A stretch of 64,000 nucleotides of DNA from Sipunculus nudus (lineage: Eukaryota; Annelida; Sipuncula; Golfingiida; Sipunculidae), in the NCBI GenBank assembly GCA_026874595.1, contig CM049322.1:60764886-60828885 (forward strand), given 5' to 3'. The translations under genes were made by a program, and so were the position numbers. A model generated the notes under the pieces. The model worked only from the letters and a program-made list of their open reading frames with translations. It made no database searches and was not told the DNA's origin. This document shows, in pieces, positions 33,116-45,364 of the stretch (position 1 is the first letter of the stretch; every line of letters starts with the position of its first letter).

Positions 33116-33126
33116 GGATTCGAACC
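33116..33126 (-). promoter_or_regulatory. Pol III B box (SINE remnant)
   Basis: GGATTCGAACC on the + strand is the exact reverse complement of the B-box consensus GGTTCGAATCC. A clear A box is not visible in the expected place, so a degraded tRNA-derived SINE is likely. Copies lie at 36,148, 53,655 and 55,216. Confidence 0.5.
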
Positions 33127-33803
33127 CCCAACCTCCTTTATAACTCTTAATGTTGACAATTTTTCACCAGCCCCGACCTGCCGTGGTGTGATCTTTATTC
33201 CCTGTGTCGAATGCCAATGAGATTCAGTGAATGAAAACAAACACAATTCTGAAATTTTTTAGAAGGGTAGGCCTAAGCCAAGGATGCCCCCCGGCGGCAT
33301 GGACAATAACCATTTCTGAGTTTGCGCACCACATTCATATGATTGTCAATTACTATTGTTTCATGTAGATTAACAAAAAGGGAAGGATAATTTACGTCTG
33401 AGACCATTTTTTAATACAATAATACATGTCAAAGTTAGGTAATGCGACATCCCGCCAAGCCACCTTTTCACATTTTGAAATTACAAACCCCTACTAAGGG
33501 TAAACTGTAAACAATTCTTTATTTATTCTAAACCAATTTTTGGTTATATTTATTCAAGTACAATGTTTTTCCAGTGTTTATATTTATAATATTATATATG
33601 GTATGATATAAAGATTACTACACAGGACTGTTATATTATCTGGGTCGTTGTTATAGCGACCTCATTTCTCTCGGCTCAAGCCAGCACACCGGGTGCCCCG
33701 AGGGCCCAGACAGAAATAGACACAGTGTAACAAAGCCGTCTGGCCCGCGCCAAAAGCCAGACAGTCGGCGCATATTTTTGACCGTTTGGAAACACCTGGA
33801 AAT

Positions 33804-35272
33804 AGGGGCACTTCGGCTAAGTTGCTGGCAGGGTGCCAGATGCTGGGGTGGGCCCAAACACTGTGCTGGGCTGAGCTACTGGTCAGTATGTCCCCATACA
33901 TACATGAAGCAGCCCTGTAGTGTGTGTGTGTGTGTGTGTGTCCATTGCATGCTGTCCTTTGTTGTTGTTTTACTAACTGTTATAATAAAATGGGGAGGGT
34001 CTGCTAAAGGTATGCAAAAGAACAAAACTAACTCTCTTTTTGGAATTTCTGGTGACACTTGTGCATATCAGAAGAGGCTATGATGGTGAACATTTCATTT
34101 TCTGGCTTTCCATTTTTGTTTATCCCAAGCTCATGTTGCAGGGTTTTCATCATCTAATTGAACTTTCTTGCCTAAGTGTTCAAACCCCCAAATGTAAAGG
34201 TTTATCTACCTGTATATTTTTACCTAACAAACAGGGCTTAGCAAGGTTCATCATTATCTGCACAGAATTAAGCGTAGAAAATCCATTTGGACCAATGAAT
34301 AAGAGAGGTACTTTGTCCAATTATAAACAAATACATTCCAAATGCTTTTTTGGATTATGCTAAGCTTCATATTTGTTTCAAAACTTTATCCTGGGTCCAT
34401 CTATGATGCTGCCATTGTGAAACAGTACAGGTCCCTGTAGTGTTTATAGCCTAGGGATGAAATAATGGCAGTTTGAGAATTCAACATTAGGCCTTTGCTA
34501 CTGCCCAGGAGAGCCACGCTCAATATGCCTATTTTCAGTCTTGGGGAAAACACTGGGGTAAAAGCCATCAAAATTTGAGGAAAGTTGCCTGTGTATGCAT
34601 AATATATGCTGAACGTGCCATAAGACAAATCAAAACTTAAGATATAGTCAGGGATTATCCCAATAAAAATGAGATATTTGTCAATAAAACTCACTCTTGT
34701 GGCAGGGCTGTGCGTTTTATCGTAGGGCTTGGCATAAATTGAAATATGCATTGAATATGAGATAGAATGCATTATGAACTGGGCCAATTATTACATTTTT
34801 TAATGTCACCAGTAAAGGTTTTGAGCAAATGAATTTCATAAAAGTTAATTAACTTGTACAATATTTAATTCCAGAACACTTCATTAAAGGTTACATTAAC
34901 AACATGTTTTCCTTTATTTATGAATCCCACGAAAGAACAGTTGTGAATTCCTGTGCATGCTATTTGTGCTTGTACCTGGGTGAAGTCAGTGTGTTTCTTG
35001 TTAAGGATAAGTTTTCCATATGCACCTTCGAATATTATTGACATGCTGTCCTACTCTGTGCAATTATTATTCCCCTCTCTTTCAAATGTTTGAAGCTCCT
35101 TTACAGACTTAATACTGAATATAGTATCCATAACTATATGCTGCTATAGACAATGTGCGTGCTGACCTATATACACAGTACATACACACAGCAGTGCCCT
35201 GGTCAAGCAGGGCTGTGTTTGGGCCCACCCCTGTGCCTGGCAGCTGGCCAGCAGCTTAGCCGAAATTGCCCT
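33804..35272. mobile_element. 1,469-bp inverted-repeat element, only in unit A
   Basis: The ends form imperfect inverted repeats of about 70 bp: AGGGGCACTTCGGCTAAG at the left, and AGGGCAATTTCGGCTAAG on the reverse strand at the right, with a second matching block (GGGGTGGGCCCAAACAC) further in. AT flanks both sides, and the empty site in unit B (54,341) and in the related copies at 45,364 and 46,745 has a single AT. The length difference between units (1,471) equals the element plus one AT. It holds a TG microsatellite and a minus-strand open frame of 128 codons (34,787-34,401) that I do not recognise. It looks like a non-autonomous DNA transposon; the family is unclear. Confidence 0.87.
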
Positions 35273-35334
35273 ATTATGATCATATTTATTTTAATTGAAA
35301 TGAAAATAAAAAAATTTATAAAGCAAAAAAAGAC

Positions 35335-36497
35335 ATGTGTGTTTCCAAAAGACATAAATAATTAATAATTAATTAAAAAAACAATAAATGTTACAATGCT
35401 GTTTGTATACTTGGATCCTGGCTTTTTGGGCCACCTTGACCAAATTTTAATTAAAATTTAATGTAAAACTACACAGGAGTATATAACTATACATATGTAT
35501 ATATATATATATACGGAGAGAGATACTAGTCCGACAAACACAAGGGTTATCTGTTAAAATCCCTTTCATTTGGACACAAGCTGATAAGCCTAGGTCGCCC
35601 TCTGGTGGCAGGAACATTAACTATTTTGCCTGACTGGCCTCAATATTCTTTTATAGTACATATATATTATATACATATATATATATATATATGTTTGCCT
35701 ACGAGTTTGCGTACGTCGGTTCAAGCATGGCAAAACTTGAACAGTATAACGAGGTTGTACATTATAACGAGGTTGGACATTAAAACGAGGTTGTTCATTC
35801 TAACCATGTTGTTCATTTTAACCACATTGTTCATTTTAACCAGGTTGATCATTTTAACGAGGTTGGACATTATAACCAGGTCGATCGTTTTAACGGGGTT
35901 GGACCCAGGGTTGTTGATCTGTTAAAATCCCTTTCATTTGGACCTGTTATTTTCACCAAATGGCCCATAAGCCTGGGTCGCCCCCTGGTGGCAGGAACAG
36001 TAACTGTTTCTTAGCTCGCACACCTTTCATCTAATTGGCCTCATTAATTGATTTACCATTCATAAATTACCAAGAAACCGCCAGGAATTATGAAATAATA
36101 TACATAACGTGGAAAAAAAGGAAAAAAAGTAAACCATTCCCCGCCGCGGATTCGAACCCCCAACCTCCTATATAACTCTTAATGTTGACAATTTTTCACC
36201 AGCCCCGACCTGCCGTGGTGTGATCTTTATTCCCTGTGTCGAATGCCAATGAGATTCAGTGAATGAAAACAAACACAAGTCTGAAATTTTTTAGAAGGGT
36301 AGGCCTAAGCCAAGGATGCCCCCCGGCGGCATAGACAATAACAATTTCTGAGTTTGCGCACCACATTCATATGATTGTCAATTACTATTGTTTCATGTAG
36401 ATTAACAAAAAGGGAAGGATAATTTACGTCTGAGACCATTTTTTAATACAATAATACATGTCAAAGTTAGGTAATGCGACATCCCGCCAAGCCACCT
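35335..36497. repeat. 1.2-kb module, copy A2
   Basis: Second module copy within unit A, with CTCF-consensus motifs at 35,596-35,608 and 35,979-35,991 (minus strand), the 18-bp minisatellite at 35,748-35,909 and the B box at 36,148-36,158. It differs from copy A1 by short deletions, including one that removes part of the sequence before the second CTCF-like site. Confidence 0.88.
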
Positions 36498-36659
36498 GTT
36501 CTAACCCAAAAAATATAACAATATCCGGGTGACAACTCACATCCTTTTTTTTAATACCTAACGATGTGAAAGTTACCGTTATAATCCAACGGGTATTCTT
36601 CTAATATACATGTTTTGGTGAATAAGTGTACACATCATGAACGTTTGTTCTTTTGGAAT

Positions 36660-37885
36660 TATACTGCCGGAGCCAAGAAATTAAAAGCGACATGCCTGCA
36701 GAAAATGTAAGGCAAAAGTAGACGGCTCAAGATATTTATTCGGAGTTAAAAGGAACAGAAAGCAAAGAATATTCTGAATAGTTCTATATAGAAACCGTGT
36801 AAAAAGTATGGATATTTCTCTAATAATTAAAGCCCGCACAGACGCCAATCTTTACAATAAAATCATATCACAACCAGACCGCCGGCACCAAGAAATTAAA
36901 AACGACACGCCCACAGAAAATATTCGGCAAAAACAGACGGGTCATGATATTTATTCGGGGTAAAAAGAAACAGAGAGCAAGGAATATTCTTAACAGTTCT
37001 ATAAAAAAAACCGTGTAGAAAGCATGGATATTTTTTTATTTACTAAAGCGCACATAGAGACCAATCTTTACAATAAAATCATACCGGCACCAGAATGCCG
37101 GCACCAAAAAATTAAAAACGACACGCTTACAGAAAATATTCGGCAAAAACAGACGGGTCTTGATATTTATTCATGGTAAAAACAAACAGAAACCAAAGAA
37201 TATTCTCCACAGTGCTATATAAAAGTCGAGAAGAAAGTATGGATGTTATTTTAATTATTAAAGCCCGTAGAGAGGCCAATCTTTACAATAAAATCATATC
37301 GCAACCAGAGTACCGGCACCAAGAAATTAAAAACGACACGCCTACAGAAAATATTCGGCAAAAACAGACGGCTCAAGATATTTAATCGGGGTAAAAAGGA
37401 GCAGAGAGCAAGGAATATTCCATACAGTACTATATAAAAGTCGAGCAGAAAGTATGGATATTCTTTTAATTATTAAAGCCCGTACAGAGACCAATCTTTA
37501 CAATAAAACCATATCGGAACCAGAGTGCCGACACCAAGAAATTAAAAACGACACGCCTACAGAAAATATTCGGCAAAAAGAGACGGGTCTTGAAATTTAT
37601 TGGGGGTAAAAAGGAACAGAGAGCAAAGAATATTCTCAACAGTTCTATATTAAAGTCGAGTAGAAAGTATGGATGTTCTTTTAATTATTAAAGCCCGTAG
37701 AGAGGCCAATCTTTACAATAAAATCATATCGCAAAAAGAGTACCGGCACCAAGAAATTAAAAACGACACGCCTACAGAAAATATTCGGCAAAAACAGACG
37801 GGTCATGATATTTATTCGGGGTTAAAGGAACAGATAGCAAGGAATATTTTCAACATTTCTATGGAAAATATGACACATAACATCT
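36660..37885 (+). repeat. 215-bp tandem repeat, five and a half units (unit A)
   Basis: ATGGAT recurs at 36,808, 37,024, 37,239, 37,454 and 37,669 (spacings 216, 215, 215, 215), preceded by a partial unit. Each unit has an open frame of about 46-55 codons beginning MD(I/V) and containing NLYNKII and a (D/E)NIRQK-like stretch, with no indel inside the frame in any unit. A TATATAAAAG-like sequence lies 15-20 bases before three of the ATGs. No known protein family is recognised. Confidence 0.85.
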
Positions 37886-39849
37886 AAAAAAAAACCACCT
37901 GACAATACAGCAGTCCTGCATCACACACATCAGGAAACACTCACGCAGACAGCCCCTGTCACGCTCAGACGTACCAGCACAGTCACGAGACGTGAACCTG
38001 TTACACCAAGAGTAAAATAACACAAACGCTATGCCTTTTCTAGTTACACAGACGTTTATTGAATGTACAGAAAGTGATGACATACGATATGTCATGTACA
38101 ATATATATATAATATATGTATATATGAAATATATGTGCATATATAATATATGTATATATGAAATATATGGGTATATATAATATATGTATATATGAAACGA
38201 AACCAGATATGGAAGATATATAGCTTATACATGCATATCTACACAGCATATGTCAGTCAGAATCATATACATCAGTATGCGCCGTCTGAATAAATCAATC
38301 AAACAAATAAAACATATGATACAAGTACGTGCTTATACAAGTGGTACTGCTTTGCATTTGTGCAGATTCCCGGCAGAGAACGTCGACAGAGGAAAAAAGC
38401 TTCCAACATCATGTGCAGCACATATATCGTTAACTGATATGGAAAAAAAAAATGAAATAAGGAATCCAAGTTGAAAACATTAGACATTAACACCTATATA
38501 TATGTATATACATCTTTCTATCTACAGATATCTGTCAATCATATATTTACATTCATGAACGTCAACCCATAAACATAAGCAGGTACATGTTACCACATCG
38601 CATATTCTATATAGAAACTGTGATGTCCCTTAACAAAACAGAACGAGGTATAATAATGTATAGATATGTGGCAGTAACGAAAATGTTAAACATACCACTC
38701 GTATTAACTAAAGAGGAAAGGGGTTTACAGAACAACGGATTCACCGTTTAGCGATAAGACATATATGATAAACATACAAACAAAAGAACGTAATTTGAAA
38801 TAAAAGCAAAATAATCTGTGGCACGTGTGATCCTTGTTAGGGATGGATGAGATTATTATTCGTCTGACTTCTACCCGTGTGACCTTTCTGGCATGGGTGT
38901 CCCTCAATATAGATAAAATCTACGCCAGCAGAGCTCACAGGGTCATTGAAGTACACAAGCTCCCCTACCACGGCAAGGTTATAGTCTCGGCAGGGGAGTA
39001 ATATGTTTTATTGTTATCACAAAAGATACATGACAGAAAAAAACGAAGCGCAGGTTTGACCGTGTCAGTCTGATGAGAACAAGGGACATAGGCACAGCAG
39101 ACACTGGGCCCATCATATATACATACAGGGAAAACTATGTATGGGTAAGCAACATTAGCAAATAGAAAGGATGGAAGGGTTCACAAAAGAGTTGTAAACA
39201 AAAATATAAAAAATGGTGAGTACCAGATTACAAAACAAAGCATTATATTGCTCCAAACACAGGAAAGGGATTGGGAATAAACAACTGATAGGCAACAAGA
39301 GTATAAGTTGAGAAAACAATTCTTTGGTAAGTAAAAAATTATGCATGACCTGAACCATGAGAAACGTGTAATGGGTATGTAAGACCAAGAGACAGGCTGG
39401 AAGTATTATCATAACTATAACGGAACGACAGCCCACGAACATACACCTTTCAAGGTAAGCATGACGGAAGGCAAAATGGAAAAGGGCACGCAAGGACAAA
39501 ATGTTTGGTAAGAAACAAATATCAGCTGGAAGGATTTGGCGATCATTACAGAAGGCTCAAAAAAGACAACGACATATCTACCCACAGATTGTGCGTCGGA
39601 CACATATATGACCAAACAAAAGAGGTCCGTTTTATAGGACGACAGATGATGTTCACGGATAGCATTCAAAGCAGCACATTGCCCATGAAAAGGAAAAGTA
39701 ATATGATAGCAACATGACAACAGATCTGAAAATAAAATCGGGTAAGTAATACTCTACGAGGTAAAGACAAAATCTGATGGCGCCATGTTACATACGTAAA
39801 TGTAGTGTTTAGGGTTCGGGGTAATTATATGTGGATGTACTGAATGCAC

Positions 39850-39891
<42 letters not shown>

Positions 39892-42800
39892 GTATATATA
39901 TTTATATATACAAAGAAACAAACTGCTTGGGAACAAGAGAAACAGGCATCAGCGACCTTCGTTAGCTGATGGATGTTTAATACCTGCAACAACATGCAGC
40001 GGCCTTCTAACATGGAGATTATCTTATATGACTGTGTGGAAGATACCTGACGGTCTTTGCAGAAAGTATCACAAACATGCAACTGGGAAATAAATCGACG
40101 TTTTTATGTTGAATGTAAAGAATTATGTAGTGTGTGCTAAGAAGGACACTCTCACGGTGCTAATGCCGATCGTTACCAGATTCTTTTACTACATTATAAC
40201 AACTGGAGGAGAGCGTATAAGAACTGTAACATTGCTGCATTATGGGAAGAACCAATACCACCTGTATTTTGCACCGCGTGCCGGTCAACACAACAACTAC
40301 AGAAGAACCTATAACACCCTAAACAATTTGACTTGGAAGGAGAAGCAAAAAGGCCTACACGCGAAAGGGGATGGAAGAGCAATCACTGTGACTGGCAGAC
40401 AGTTGGATTCAGTGAAGCAACAAAGGATAAACAGTGAACCAACATGGAAGGTAGCTGTGAGATGGACAAGGTACAGGCTGTAAGAGACCCGGAGGACCTG
40501 AGCTATGCCAACACGCCCTCAGAAGAAAAACTGCCAATGTCTCATGCGTTCCGTTATATTCGTATCCAACAATACCAAGATATCTGAGAACGGAACAGAT
40601 ATTATCGCTTACGAGAGAAGCAGATGAAAGGAACAACAGCAGCAACAACATCGTTAGCGATCCACATACATGAGGGAGTAAACAAAACACATAATAGTTT
40701 TTTTTGTATCAAACATTTCCAGGGAGGAAACCTGGAAAACACAAGGAAGAAACACAGTTCAAGGGAAAGTTGGGCGAAGGAGACAATGGGAAGGAAAACA
40801 AAGAGGCACAGGTGTGTGTCCAGACAAGTAGGATCATAAAAAACGGAGACGCTTTCTACCAACTCGTTAAGCGGCGGTGAAATGTGAGAGGAAGTGCAGT
40901 TTGAACTTTGCAATTGGTATTTTCTATTAACATCAGGATATATATATATTTATATACATGAACATATTTATATATACATACTTTACATAAGCATATATAC
41001 ACAGTTGTATTTGGTAATAATTTAACTAGAGTTGTCCGGAATATCGAGTTTTTAACATAACGAGTTTCCACCGTATTATATTTGTGTATATATATAAAAG
41101 AGATCGATACATAAAGTATCGAGTGACTGTAATACCGGAACCGATTATCCTATTCCCAATACCGATAAAAGCATCCTTTGTAAATGAAAGGAAATAACAC
41201 CAGCAAGAAATAAGCCACAGGACAGTGACGATTATGTGACATAATCATCCAGTGAAGAAGACGTAGAAGGGTAAAGGATGAATTACAATGTTGCGGGAGG
41301 CAGAAGACAAAAAACACTAGTGCCGACGGAATATGATCAACTGGCTTCATGAAATGATTTTTAGTTGGTTTCAGGAGCTCTCATCGAAAACCTAGTACTT
41401 GATGAAGTCTCGATAAGTTTGATGGAGAATACAATAACCAGCCTTTGAGAACTGGACATTTATTGGAAGCATATATGGAACACCGTGTCAGTCGAATAGA
41501 AGATGGATTAAAAAGGACTTACGAAATCCTGCGACACACATTGTGACAAACATAGGAGAAAAACCATCAAAGTGCGGATCATAAGGGAAGACAGAAAAGA
41601 AAAGTCAAACCACAAGTGCAGTTACAACAACCGTTCGGTAATCGACAATTACTGTCGGTTTATATTGAGAAGGGGACCTTTTCACATATCGTCATCTTGA
41701 GAAGGGATATTCCTCATAGCGTCAACATCCAAGGCAAAACAGAAAAGGAAGACCGGCTCGTCCCTAAAATCAATCTATATTGAGAGTGAGACCAAGAACA
41801 TACACAGCATGACATTTAAAAAAATACTCTGAGCAAAATAATGTTGCGATTAGTTAAGGTCATCGCAGAGTCCAACCTGCAGTACCATGGGAGAAATTGT
41901 AAGTATAATCAAACAAATCAGTACACACGACCCGGTAAATCATACGAACGATATCACGACCCAACATGCAGGACGCTAACAATGAAAAAGTTTTACGTGG
42001 GGTAAGTAAAATAAGGCAACAAACTGCAAGTACCATAACTGAAACAGAAGAAACCAACTGTCCGGGACATTGCCTTAAAAAATAAAAAGAATATGAAACC
42101 GAACTGGGGAGAAAGGGAACGTACCAACAATCGCTTTGTTTATATACGTCATTGAAGAGATCGAGAAGTGCAAGCAAATCAGAACACTAACACAGAACCA
42201 GCATGCAGCGAAAGGAACCACGCAATAAAAAGGAAGAGAAACTGTCATAACATTAAGTGTAGGTAAGAAACGTCGTCTGTAAGAGGTGGGAAAATCGGGA
42301 ACAATAACAGGGGATACACATTATACAATGTCGCAAATAAAGATGTGGGGATCACTAACCCTCACACAAGAAAACAATATATATATTCAGGGCTCGACAT
42401 TAACTTTTGAAAGTATTTGCCTGACCGGGTAAGTAACATCTAGCTATTACTTGCCCTACATGAATGTTTACTTGCCTTACAAATATGAATGATTGTATCG
42501 AAAAACACAAAGACGTTTTTGCATGCCTTAGGTAAAGTTTTTCTGTTGGACCGATTGGTCCAGTCGGGCAAGTAGGAGGGGACTTCTAGTTGCCTTACCA
42601 CTATTTTAGGAACTTTTACTGTCCCCGTGCAAGCGGTTAACCGTAAATGGCGAGCACTGAGATATGACATGTGTGTGTGTATATATATAGATATATATAA
42701 ATATGTGTGTGTGTGTGTGTAATATACAAATGCCTAGGAGGTATGTTTGCAATAGTAAGATCAAATCGACAAGAGGAACATGTGGAGAAACTGGCTAAAG

Positions 42801-44195
42801 ATGACCTGTAAGTAAATGCCTTGGGAATCTACAGGTAAGGCGTCACACAAGGAACAATCCATCTATACGTGTAAAAAATGTATATGGATATCATTGACCC
42901 TATGAAAGGATATGAAGAAACAAGAGTGGATGGAAGAGGAATTTAACAAGAGAAAACCCAACAAGAGGTAAGAGGAAGGAATGTCAAACAGGCAACATAA
43001 CGTGAAGTCGGAGAACGATGTACGGTACGTCATATCACGATAACGCATCCTGATGAAAACCCGTAACATATATGATCTGTAGATATATATATATATATTG
43101 TATCTATATGTACAATTATTTACACTTTTACACTTAACACACAATTATTTCCTATGTGTCGGGACAAGAAAATGGTCGTAATGGTTCAATTACGTAATTG
43201 CGGGATGGTTACAAGACGGAGTTCCACTGTATATATGTATATATATATATATATAAATGTGCATGTCTCTATGAACTGCTGGCGTGTTTCATCGCACAAG
43301 GGAATGGAGAGAGCTACAGGTAAGTATCGTAAGAGGTGTGACAGTAGATCAGCAGATATTTAAAACATTACTGACAAATACTTAGATACCAGTTATCAGC
43401 AAAAAAAAAACAAGTTTTAGGATTATGACGAAATAAAACGGTAAGTATGAGAATATCACGACCATACATACAGGTCGCTTACAAGAAATAACATAAGATT
43501 ACATGCCACGCTTTACATGATATGCCAATAAGGAACTCTCTGTACCAAAAACTATAGTTCTACCATATAAATATCTGATTAACAGAAAGGGTGCATATAC
43601 GGTAGTGTTTTACTGAACACATTTGTGTTCCTTCATTAAATTAGAAATATTAACCTATATCACAAAACTAACATACTGATATCGATACTTTATCAATTTT
43701 TGTAAACAGGTAATTCAACAAGGACAAGTATACACAGTCGACACAAAAATATGTTATAATACAGAAAGAATGTTATACTTCGAGCATTAAAGTATATACA
43801 AAAAAGTATATCCGCTATAATACAAACATATGGATATACAACATGAGATCTGATATCGATCGCAATGATATAGCGGATGCGTGTGATATGGATACTTGCA
43901 TATATATACATATGTATATATATATATATTATATATCTATATATGTGTGTGAGAGTGTGTGTATGTGTGTGTGTTAGGGATTAGTGTTTTATTTGAATAC
44001 TGTCGTCATGCTAGAACAAATAACAAAAAATGCAGCGTATAGCTGTAGCACTATCACATTGCATACAGACACCAGGAGAGTCATAAATGGTTCTGCATCA
44101 GGATGAAGAAGTCTGTATCACATCTTTTGGCTGGAGATCACATCATCGAACGTCATCAAACCGTCAGCGAAGTGTCCTTAGGCCATCATGCATCA
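37886..44195. other. Non-repetitive body of unit A, no recognised gene
   Basis: About 6.3 kb, purine-rich on the + strand, with several (AT)n and (TG)n tracts (38,100-38,200; 39,850-39,910; 42,670-42,720; 43,910-43,975). Open frames of up to 125 codons (for example 40,106-40,483 +) show no domain. A run of splice-donor-like GTAAGN sequences on the + strand lies between 39,145 and 43,446. The same DNA recurs in unit B at +19,068. Confidence 0.55.
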
Positions 44196-44307
44196 GAGCG
44201 ATGTGGTCATCATGGCCGTGTCAGAGCGATGTGGTTATCATGGCCGTGTCCGAGCGATGTGGTTATCATCACCGTGTCCGAGCGATGTGGTAGTCATGTA
44301 ACAGATT
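44196..44307 (+). repeat. 28-bp tandem repeat, four units (unit A)
   Basis: GAGCGATGTGGT recurs at 44,196, 44,224, 44,252 and 44,280, an exact 28-bp period with a few substitutions. The copy in unit B is at 63,262-63,373. Confidence 0.93.
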
Positions 44308-45049
44308 CTTTACGTGGCACATAACATCTGTTTTATGTAAAGATTTTCACCAAATGAATATCTTCTGGTTTGTTGTATAATTATGAACAGTCCGCTGAAC
44401 AGTGGCATATTACATATTCCATATAATTGTACCTGTCTGGTTCTTCACTGTTCTACAACAAAACAGATATCTACCGGGTCTATTGTCAGTAAACAATCTT
44501 ACAGGAAGGCGCCGTATATATCCAACAATTCCTGAAAGGGCAGTCTTTATAGTCTATTTCACATCTGGCACTATACTGTTATCACAGAAACAGACACCGG
44601 TTAAATGTTCGTTGTATTATCAGATGATACCAGAATTCAAACAATAACGTCTCAAATCACAGTTTGCAGCACATTTAGATACGACTGTTAAGTTAATGCG
44701 TTCAACTCACCATACCATTTATGGCACAAGCTCTTAACTGAAAGTCCATCCAGCCAGCCAGTTCCAAAAGTATACTGATATTTTTGACGTGTTGTCTGTA
44801 CCAAATTCAAATCGTAATGTGGAGAGCACCCTCAGACAACTCGCATTTGTCAAATCTTGACGTGGCAGGAAACACACAGCTGCTTACATCAGACGACAAA
44901 TTTAATCTGACCACGGGTGAAATGAGCAGTAACATTCATACTGATCATGTTGGGTTTTCTTCAGGACGGGAGATCATTGGAGAGAAATATGTGAGCACAT
45001 ATTGGAGTCTGCAGATCAGTAGTTGTGTGATATAAATCAAAATAATGTT

Positions 45050-45364
45050 TACAAACCCCTACTAAGGGTAAACTGTAACCAATTCTTTATTTATTCTATT
45101 TATTCAAGTACAATGTTTTTCCAGTGTTTATATTTATAATATTATATACGGTATGATGAAGGAAGTTATAAAGATTACTACACAGGACTGTTATATTATC
45201 TAGGTCGTTGCTATAGCGACCTCATTTCTCTCGGCTCAAGCCAGCACACCGGGTGCCCCGAGGGCGCCAGACAGAAATAGACACAGTGTAACAAAGCCGT
45301 CTGGCCCGCGCCAAAAGCCAGACAGTCGGCGCGTATTTTTGACCGTTTGGAAACACCTGGAAAT
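45050..45364. repeat. Third copy of the module-flanking segment
   Basis: This segment matches 33,483-33,802 (and 54,020-54,341), including the GGCTCAAGCCAGCACACCGG stretch, with a 27-base deletion near 45,098 and small indels. It continues into an empty site for the inverted-repeat element (GGAAATTATGATC). Confidence 0.85.

Larger units (their letters stand above)
32249..33466. repeat. 1.2-kb module, copy A1
   Basis: Module layout: AT-rich start, (AT)n, CTCF-like motif (32,510-32,522), (AT)n, 18-bp minisatellite (32,670-32,831), second CTCF-like motif (32,919-32,931), pol III B box on the minus strand (33,116-33,126), and an end at GCCACCT. The same module recurs at 35,335-36,497 and, in unit B, at 52,790-54,004 and 54,403-55,565. 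Copies differ by small indels, such as a 27-bp gap near 36,110. Confidence 0.88.

Noticed and set aside
34401-34787. 128-codon minus-strand frame within the inverted-repeat element, considered as a transposase
   Set aside because: No catalytic DDE pattern, helix-turn-helix or zinc finger is visible, and 128 residues is far too short.
40106-40483. 125-codon + strand frame, identical in both units (40,106 and 59,174)
   Set aside because: Identity carries no weight because the whole units are nearly identical. No domain was recognised, and the frame overlaps other frames of similar length on the opposite strand.
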